Notes under the pieces: model-generated
What the model was told of the DNA's origin: nothing
Databases searched by the model: none
Seen by the model: only the letters and a program-made list of their open reading frames with translations
Assembly (NCBI GenBank): GCA_017853285.1
Contig: JAFMJU010000210.1
Location: 1 to 7,033, forward strand
Length of the DNA: 7,033 nt
Direction: 5' to 3'
Source of the DNA: Gemmataceae bacterium
Lineage (GTDB): Bacteria > Planctomycetota > Planctomycetia > Gemmatales > Gemmataceae
Shown: positions 1 through 4,392 of the stretch, piece after piece
How the letters are laid out: every line of letters starts with the position of its first letter
Position numbering within the stretch: position 1 is the first letter of the stretch
Program-made: the position numbers and the translations under genes

Positions 1-1044
1 GTGGCCGCGGGGCGCAAGCGCAAACGGGTGGAGCTGGTGGACGAGCAGCGAACGCTGTTCCGCCCGGCACCGGTGAAGGCGCAGGATGACACCGCCCGCC
101 TGCGGGCCACCCCCCGCCATTACGCCTACCTGAAAATTTCGGAGGGGTGTGACCGCCTCTGCACCTTCTGCGCTATCCCCCAGATGCGCGGCAAACATGT
201 CAGCAAACCCGTTGAGGAAGTGATCCGCGAGGCCAGGGAACTGGCCGCCGACGGTGTGCGGGAACTGATGGTCGTGGCGCAGGACACCACCTGGTACGGG
301 TTGGATATCTATGGCGAGCCCAGTCTGGCCCGGTTGTTGCGCGAACTGCGCGAGGTGGACGGCATCGACTGGATTCGCCTGCATTACCTTTACCCGGCCC
401 ATGTGACCGATGATCTCGTGCGGGTGCTCGGCGAGGGGGGCCGCATCCTGCCGTACATCGACATGCCCCTGCAGCACATCAACGACCGGGTGCTGAAGCG
501 GATGAATCGCAAGACCACCCGGGCCGCCACGGATGAAATCTTGGGCCGGTTGCGCGCTGGCATTCCGGGCCTGGTGATGCGATCCACCTTCCTGGTGGGT
601 TTCCCGGGCGAGACCGAGTCCGAATTCGCCGAGCTGTGTGACTGGGTGGCGAAAGCGGGCATCGAGCGCCTGGGCGTCTTCCCTTACAGCCTCGAGGAAA
701 CAACCCCCTCCAGCCGGCTGGACGGCCAGTTGCCCGAAGAGGTCAAAACCTCCCGCAGGGACCGGCTGATGGAAGTCCAGCAGGCGGTCGCCTTCCGCCA
801 TGCGGCCGCTCAGGTGGGGAAGCGGATCCCTGTCATTGTCGATGGCGCCGATCCGGAAATGCCTGGGTGGGTGCTGGCCCGCAGCGTCGCTGACGCCCCG
901 GAAATCGATCCGGTGGTCCGCATCAAGGCGCCTGGCCGGTCGAAAACCGCCGCCCTGCTGGAACCCGGCGAGATTCTCCCGGTGGAAGTGACCGGAGCCG
1001 ATGGCTATGACCTGGTGGCCAAACCTGCCAAAGGTTCGGCCTGA
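1..1044 (+). CDS. rimO: Ribosomal protein S12 methylthiotransferase RimO (5'-truncated)
   Basis: This is a radical SAM methylthiotransferase, the family that adds a methylthio group to an aspartate of ribosomal protein S12 using two [4Fe-4S] clusters and S-adenosylmethionine. The visible 347 residues carry the radical SAM motif CDRLCTFC (C50, C54, C57) in the context KISEGC...IPQMRG, then QDTTWYGLD near residue 94, DMPLQHIN near 154 and STFLVGFPGE near 195. A C-terminal TRAM-like domain covers about 275-345 and ends in YDLVAKP. The ISEGC and QDT.YG signatures point to RimO rather than the tRNA enzyme MiaB. Family members are usually about 430-480 residues. The N-terminal UPF0004 domain, which holds the three cysteines of the second cluster, is missing because the frame is open to the window edge. 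The GTG at base 1 is therefore probably an internal valine codon, not the start. The gene ends in TGA and is followed on the same strand by pgsA. Confidence 0.93.
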   Translation: MAAGRKRKRVELVDEQRTLFRPAPVKAQDDTARLRATPRHYAYLKISEGCDRLCTFCAIPQMRGKHVSKPVEEVIREARELAADGVRELMVVAQDTTWYGLDIYGEPSLARLLRELREVDGIDWIRLHYLYPAHVTDDLVRVLGEGGRILPYIDMPLQHINDRVLKRMNRKTTRAATDEILGRLRAGIPGLVMRSTFLVGFPGETESEFAELCDWVAKAGIERLGVFPYSLEETTPSSRLDGQLPEEVKTSRRDRLMEVQQAVAFRHAAAQVGKRIPVIVDGADPEMPGWVLARSVADAPEIDPVVRIKAPGRSKTAALLEPGEILPVEVTGADGYDLVAKPAKGSA

Positions 1045-1156
1045 GACCGTTGCTCAGGAAAAAGTGCCCGAAACGGGATGACGGACCGGTTCGGATAAGC
1101 CAGAATGAACGCATATTCATCGGATTACCCGGTGGATGGGCCAGGCAGGCGCAGGC
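1045..1156. other. Intergenic spacer between rimO and pgsA
   Basis: This 112-base spacer holds no gene that I can support. A short hairpin, CCCG-AAA-CGGG at about 1064-1074, follows the rimO stop but has no T run, so it is not a convincing intrinsic terminator. Around 1105-1120 there is a small inverted repeat (ATGAA, six bases, TTCAT). I found no clear promoter, so pgsA could be read through from rimO or have its own weak promoter. Confidence 0.5.
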
Positions 1157-1813
1157 ATGACCGATTCGATGGTGGCGACACAAGGCTTCAACCGCCCGGT
1201 TCCCCGGGATAGGCCCGAGGTGTCGCCGTGGAATCTGCCGAACCTGCTCACCATCACCCGGCTGTTTTTGGCTGTCATTCTCTGCGCCGCCATCGCCTGG
1301 CAATGGTGGATGGCCGGCCTGGCGACCATGCTGCTCGCCTCGCTCACCGATTGGTTGGACGGCTACCTGGCCCGGCTGCAGGGTCTGGTCAGCTCGCTGG
1401 GCCGCATGCTAGATCCGTTGGTGGACAAGGTGCTCATCAGCGGGGTCTTCATCTTCCTGCTCCCTGTGGCGGCCGCCCGTGGCGAGACCTGGTTGCCCCC
1501 ATGGATGGTGGCCGTGGTGGTGGGGCGCGAGCTGATCATCACCAGCGTGCGCGAGTTGATGGAACGCAAGGGTGTCGCCTTCGGGGCGGACTGGCCCGGC
1601 AAACTGAAAATGGTCCTGCAGTGCGCCGCCATCTGCCTGGCACTGGTGGCCGAGGAGGCCCGGCCCAAGGAAGCCCTGTGGGGAATTTCCACCGGCTTGT
1701 GGAGTCAGATGCGCGACCTCTCCATGTGGGCCATGGCGCTCGCCACGCTGGCCAGCGGCCTGCACTACCTGGTGAAGATCGCCTGGACCCGCAGGCCGCT
1801 TCCCGGCGCCTAG
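1157..1813 (+). CDS. pgsA: CDP-diacylglycerol--glycerol-3-phosphate 3-phosphatidyltransferase
   Basis: This integral membrane enzyme transfers the phosphatidyl group of CDP-diacylglycerol to glycerol 3-phosphate, the committed step towards phosphatidylglycerol and cardiolipin. The 218-residue protein opens with the typical NLPNLLTITR segment (about residues 26-35). It carries a complete CDP-alcohol phosphatidyltransferase motif, DxxDGxxAR-x8-GxxxDxxxD, at about residues 65-90 (D65, D68, G69, A72, R73, G82, D86, D90). These aspartates bind the metal ions and act in catalysis. GREL near residue 123 and several hydrophobic segments also fit PgsA rather than other CDP-alcohol transferases. The start is uncertain: the frame is open to an ATG at 1136. 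I prefer the ATG at 1157 because AGG at 1147-1149 lies 7 bases upstream, whereas GGTGG abuts the 1136 ATG. The N-terminal tail of about 25 residues is longer than in Escherichia coli PgsA. The oxidoreductase gene follows after 34 bases. Confidence 0.9.
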   Translation: MTDSMVATQGFNRPVPRDRPEVSPWNLPNLLTITRLFLAVILCAAIAWQWWMAGLATMLLASLTDWLDGYLARLQGLVSSLGRMLDPLVDKVLISGVFIFLLPVAAARGETWLPPWMVAVVVGRELIITSVRELMERKGVAFGADWPGKLKMVLQCAAICLALVAEEARPKEALWGISTGLWSQMRDLSMWAMALATLASGLHYLVKIAWTRRPLPGA

Positions 1814-1847
1814 CAAGTCCCATTTTGTCTGGAAGGATCCACAAGCG

Positions 1848-2948
1848 ATGACCGAGCCGACCCAACGCTCAGGAAACCCGGTTGGATTCGCCATCATTGG
1901 CACCGGCATGATCGCCGGATTCCATGCCCGCGCGCTGGCCGATGTGCCCGGCGCGCGTCTGGTGGCCGCGGTCAGCCGCGACACCGCCAAGGCCCGGGCG
2001 TTTCTTGACAAACAACCCGGCGGACAGGGGGCCTTTGCCACCGCCAGCCTGGAAGAGGCGTTGGCCCGGCCCGAGGTGGATGCGGTCATCATCACCACAC
2101 CCAGCGGCGCTCACCTCGACCCCGCCGTGCGCGCCGCCCAGGCTGGCAAGCATGTGGTGGTGGAAAAACCTCTCGAAATCACCGCCGAGCGTTGCGACCG
2201 CATTATCGACGCTTGCCAGCGCCACGGCGTGAAACTGGCCACTATTTTCGGGGCCCGCTTCGGCGACGCCAACCGCGAGCTGAAGATCGCGGTGGACGCC
2301 GGCCGGTTCGGCCGCATCACCCTGGCCGAGGCCGCCTGCAAATGGTGGCGCAGCCAGGAGTACTACGACAACGGCGGCTGGAAGGGTACCCAGGCGCTTG
2401 ACGGCGGTGGCGCGCTGATGAACCAGGCCATCCATGTGGTGGACCTGCTGCTGTGGATGATGGGCCCCGTGGACAGCGTCTGCGCCTTCACCGGCATCCT
2501 GGCCCACGAACGGGTCGAGGTGGAGGACACCGCCGTGGCCGCCCTGCGGTTCCGCTCGGGCGCGTTGGGTGTGATCCACGCCGCCACCAGTGTCTGGCCC
2601 GGTTTGCCGCGCACCCTGGCGGTTCACGGGGACAAGGGCACCGTGGTGGTGGAGCAGGATGACCTGGTCCGTTGGGAGTTTTTGCAGGAAAACGAGCGGG
2701 ATGCCGAGGTGCGCGAGCGGTTCGCCAAAAAGTCTGGGGCCTCTGGCGGTTCCAGCGACCCGGCCGCCATTTCCCACCAACCTCACGCGCGCCAATTGGC
2801 CGATTTTGTTTTGGCGCTCGGTAGCCAGGGCAAACCGCTGGTGGACGGAAGGGAAGGTCGGCGTTCTGTTGAACTAATCGAGGCCATTTACCAATCCGCC
2901 CGGGAAGGCAGGCTGATCCGGCCGGGAGTGGACAAACCAAGGGCTTGA
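1848..2948 (+). CDS. Gfo/Idh/MocA family NAD(P)-dependent oxidoreductase
   Basis: This is a soluble two-domain dehydrogenase of 366 residues, a normal length for the family. Members oxidise or reduce sugars, inositols and their derivatives with a nicotinamide cofactor. The N-terminal Rossmann fold shows the dinucleotide loop GTGMIAGFH (residues 18-26). EKP at 106-108 contains the lysine expected in the active site. The C-terminal domain has ALDGGGALMNQAIHVVDLL at about 183-201, with H196 and D199 at the usual catalytic or substrate positions. Just before it is a tryptophan- and tyrosine-rich stretch (165-181) that probably shapes the substrate pocket. A glycine- and serine-rich loop near 296-305 precedes SDPAAISHQPH, a common arrangement in this family. 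GGAAGGA at 1831-1837 is the likely ribosome binding site, about 10 bases from the ATG. The substrate cannot be read from sequence; a sugar or sugar nucleotide is a family-level guess. The gene is probably co-transcribed with pgsA. Confidence 0.9.
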   Translation: MTEPTQRSGNPVGFAIIGTGMIAGFHARALADVPGARLVAAVSRDTAKARAFLDKQPGGQGAFATASLEEALARPEVDAVIITTPSGAHLDPAVRAAQAGKHVVVEKPLEITAERCDRIIDACQRHGVKLATIFGARFGDANRELKIAVDAGRFGRITLAEAACKWWRSQEYYDNGGWKGTQALDGGGALMNQAIHVVDLLLWMMGPVDSVCAFTGILAHERVEVEDTAVAALRFRSGALGVIHAATSVWPGLPRTLAVHGDKGTVVVEQDDLVRWEFLQENERDAEVRERFAKKSGASGGSSDPAAISHQPHARQLADFVLALGSQGKPLVDGREGRRSVELIEAIYQSAREGRLIRPGVDKPRA

Positions 2949-2960
2949 AGTTCTGGGGAA

Positions 2961-3020
2961 TTTTCATTTTTATTAAGAAAAAGCAAGCTTCGATTTGTTT
3001 TTTGCTGAAAGATTGTCCTA
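2961..3020. other. A+T-rich intergenic island upstream of the stress-protein gene
   Basis: By direct count, 44 of these 60 bases are A or T, in a window that is otherwise strongly G+C-rich. The stretch has runs of T and A near 2961-2980 and a six-T run near 2998-3003. It lies between the oxidoreductase stop and the usp leader. It may combine a transcript end for the upstream genes with an UP-like promoter region for usp. No strong GC stem precedes the T runs, so a classical intrinsic terminator is not evident. Confidence 0.6.
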
Positions 3021-3024
3021 GACT
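2995..3024 (+). promoter_or_regulatory. Candidate sigma-70-type promoter for usp
   Basis: TTGTTT at 2995-3000 and TAGACT at 3019-3024 are separated by 18 bases. They match the TTGACA and TATAAT consensus at 4 of 6 positions each. The A+T-rich sequence just upstream could help RNA polymerase bind. Transcription would start near 3031 and give a leader of about 87 bases. This is a visual match only. Confidence 0.35.
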
Positions 3025-3073
3025 ACACGCAAGAGAGGGTAGCCGGCCCGGGGAATGCCCGAGGCTTTAGGCA

Positions 3074-3092
3074 AGGATTTCCACGGAATCCT
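3074..3092 (+). repeat. Small hairpin in the usp leader
   Basis: AGGATT at 3074-3079 is the reverse complement of AATCCT at 3087-3092, giving a 6-bp stem and a 7-base loop. It sits 25 bases before the preferred usp start, so it would form in the leader RNA. It could affect translation or be a chance occurrence. No known riboswitch or thermometer class is recognised. Confidence 0.3.
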
Positions 3093-3117
3093 CCCAATTG
3101 GCAGGCGAGACACACGG

Positions 3118-3585
3118 ATGTTGCGCATTTCGAAAGTGCTTTACGCGACCGATTTCTCCCCGCATTGCACCCAAGCCTACTTCCATGCGGTCCAATTGGC
3201 GTCTTGCCACCAGGCCTGCCTGACTATCGCCCATGTGTTCCAGCCGGATCCTTCGATTCGCCGTCAGGTGGAGTTGATGGCCGCCGAGCGCAAGCACTGG
3301 AACGCCCAACTCGAGCAAATCCGCCCGGTGAACGATGGGATCACTGTGCGCCATGTGCTGCTGGAGGGGGATCCCGCCGAGGAAATCCTTCGGCTTGCCG
3401 ACGAGATGGGAGCCGATGTGATCGTGATGGGCACCCACGGCCGGTCTTATATCGAGGGAGAATCGATGGGCCATGTGGCCCGCACCGTGCTGGCGCAGGC
3501 ACCGTGCTCGGTGCTGCTGTCCCGCCTGCACCAGGGCTCTGACAAACCCAAGGGTGAGGCCAAATCCCCCGCCCTGGTCAACTGA
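3118..3585 (+). CDS. Universal stress protein (UspA family), single domain
   Basis: This is a 155-residue cytoplasmic protein of the Usp family, whose members are typically dimeric and tied to stress or energy state; some bind ATP. It opens with ISKVLYATDFSP, in which D12 sits at the usual adenine-binding aspartate position. EGDPAEEILRLADEMGADVIVMGTHG (83-108) is typical of the fold and APCSVLL (128-134) is the last strand. The phosphate-binding motif GxxG-x9-G(S/T) is present as GTHGRSYIEGESMGH (105-119), so a histidine replaces the usual serine or threonine. A hydrophilic tail of about 20 residues follows. The frame is also open from an ATG at 3055, but that would add 21 residues ahead of the normal family N-terminus and its GGGG sequence lies too close to the ATG. 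AGGCGA upstream of 3118 is a modest ribosome binding site. The gene appears monocistronic, with purN convergent after 12 bases. Confidence 0.88.
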   Translation: MLRISKVLYATDFSPHCTQAYFHAVQLASCHQACLTIAHVFQPDPSIRRQVELMAAERKHWNAQLEQIRPVNDGITVRHVLLEGDPAEEILRLADEMGADVIVMGTHGRSYIEGESMGHVARTVLAQAPCSVLLSRLHQGSDKPKGEAKSPALVN

Positions 3586-3597
3586 TTTCCCCTTTTC

Positions 3598-4242
3598 CTA
3601 ACCGGCGGCCGGGCTGATGCGGGCGCGGCCTTTTTCCAAACGCACCCGGCCGGCGGCCATCAGGGCCACCGCCTCGGGATAAGCCTCGCATTCCGCCCCG
3701 AATACACGCGCCGCCAGACTTTTGGCGGTATCGTCTTCCATCACTGGCACAGCCTTTTGCACCAAAATCGGGCCGCGGTCGTAGACTTGGTCCGCGAAGT
3801 GTACGGTGCAGCCGCTGATCTTCACACCGGCGTCCAGCGCCGCCTGATGAACCTTTTCGCCGTGGAAACCTTTTCCTCCAAAGGCGGGCAGCAGCGAGGG
3901 GTGGATGTTCAGAACCTTGCCAGTCCAGGCATCCGGTAACGGCAATAACCGAAGAAACCCGCACATCAGGACCGCTTCAGCCCCGTGACTGCCGCACCAC
4001 GCCAGCAGGTCTGCGCCCCATTGGGCCCGCGCCGACAGGTCCTTGGGTGGCTCCGCCACGCGCACCGGCAAATGGGGGAATCCGGCCTCACGCGGGCGGT
4101 CCAGCCCACGCACGCCCGGCCGGTCGGAGGCCACGCAGACCACCTCCCCCGCCAGCGTGCCTGCCTTTTGCCGTTCCAGCAGGTTCAGGAGGGTGGTGCC
4201 CCCGCCGGAAAGCAGCACGCCCAGTTTTAATCTTCCTGCCAT
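3598..4242 (-). CDS. purN: Phosphoribosylglycinamide formyltransferase (GAR transformylase)
   Basis: This cytoplasmic enzyme of de novo purine synthesis transfers a formyl group from 10-formyltetrahydrofolate to glycinamide ribonucleotide. The product is 214 residues, close to the 212 of Escherichia coli PurN. Visible landmarks are the N-terminal phosphate loop SGGGTT (12-17), MCGFLRLLP (93-101), NIHPSLLPAFGG (112-123) with catalytic N112 and H114, SGCTVHF (143-149), and YDRGPIL (154-160), where D155 matches the catalytic aspartate D144 of E. coli. The loop differs from the E. coli SGNGSN; T16 and T17 replace the serine and asparagine that contact phosphate. I infer this is a lineage variant rather than a defect. 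The ATG at 4240-4242 is chosen because the family N-terminus begins there and AGGGACGG lies just upstream. The same frame stays open to 4671, but that extension is not PurN-like. No other pur genes are nearby. The gene is divergent from the TPR gene. Confidence 0.92.
   Translation of the reverse strand: MAGRLKLGVLLSGGGTTLLNLLERQKAGTLAGEVVCVASDRPGVRGLDRPREAGFPHLPVRVAEPPKDLSARAQWGADLLAWCGSHGAEAVLMCGFLRLLPLPDAWTGKVLNIHPSLLPAFGGKGFHGEKVHQAALDAGVKISGCTVHFADQVYDRGPILVQKAVPVMEDDTAKSLAARVFGAECEAYPEAVALMAAGRVRLEKGRARISPAAG
3607..3635 (+). terminator. Possible intrinsic terminator for usp inside the purN 3' end
   Basis: GGCCG at 3607-3611 pairs with CGGCC at 3626-3630, and TTTTT follows directly at 3631-3635. 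A short GC stem followed by a T run fits a rho-independent terminator for transcripts from the left. The stem is only 5 bp and the loop is 14 bases, so it is weak. It overlaps the last codons of purN on the opposite strand, which would be natural given only 12 bases between the two stop codons. Confidence 0.35.
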
Positions 4243-4291
4243 GATCCGTCCCTGCCACCTTCGCGCCTTGCTGAAGTTTAGCGTATGGCCC

Positions 4292-4307
4292 GGGCGGTTC
4301 ACCGCCC
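4292..4307. repeat. Near-perfect inverted repeat in the purN/TPR divergent region
   Basis: GGGCGGT (4292-4298) and ACCGCCC (4301-4307) are perfect reverse complements separated by two bases. The size and symmetry fit a protein-binding operator. With a 2-base loop it would be a poor RNA hairpin unless the innermost pair opens. It overlaps the weak purN -35 candidate. It directly abuts the palindrome GCCCGGGC (4288-4295). Confidence 0.5.
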
Positions 4308-4346
4308 CCAGGCGCCCCGAAGCAAGTACAATCACAGGCTGGTGGT

Positions 4347-4364
4347 GGCGGGGTATCGCCCGCC
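4347..4364 (+). repeat. Hairpin in the presumed TPR-gene leader
   Basis: GGCGGG (4347-4352) pairs with CCCGCC (4359-4364) across the 6-base loop GTATCG. It lies between the candidate -10 box and the preferred ATG at 4393, so it would form in the 5' leader of the TPR mRNA. In a genome this rich in G+C such stems arise often by chance, so a role is uncertain. Confidence 0.35.
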
Positions 4365-4392
4365 TGCCGGCGACGCCTTGGGACGGTTCCGA

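Larger units (their letters stand above)
4243..4392. promoter_or_regulatory. Divergent intergenic region between purN and the TPR gene
   Basis: These 150 bases must carry the start signals of two divergent genes. On the + strand TACAAT at 4327-4332 matches the -10 consensus at 5 of 6 positions, but I see no good -35 at normal spacing. On the - strand TAAACT at 4274-4279 preceded by GTGAAC 17 bases upstream is a weak candidate for purN. Two inverted repeats (4292-4307 and 4347-4364) are listed separately. If TACAAT is the -10 box, it supports the TPR start at 4393 over the upstream ATG at 4285. Confidence 0.4.

Noticed and set aside
1064..1074. CCCG-AAA-CGGG hairpin after rimO as a terminator
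   Set aside because: The stem is only 4 bp and no T run follows.
1869..2795. Open frame on the - strand, antisense to the oxidoreductase (308 codons)
   Set aside because: The + strand encodes an unmistakable Gfo/Idh/MocA protein. The antisense translation has no family motif.
2979..3008. A-rich and T-rich arms (AGCAA...TTGCT) as an intrinsic terminator of the oxidoreductase gene
   Set aside because: The stem would be mostly A-T pairs with mismatches and a large loop; it could not be supported as a terminator.
3055..3117. Upstream ATG at 3055 as the usp start
   Set aside because: It would add 21 residues ahead of the conserved first strand, and its purine-rich sequence is too close to the ATG to act as a ribosome binding site.
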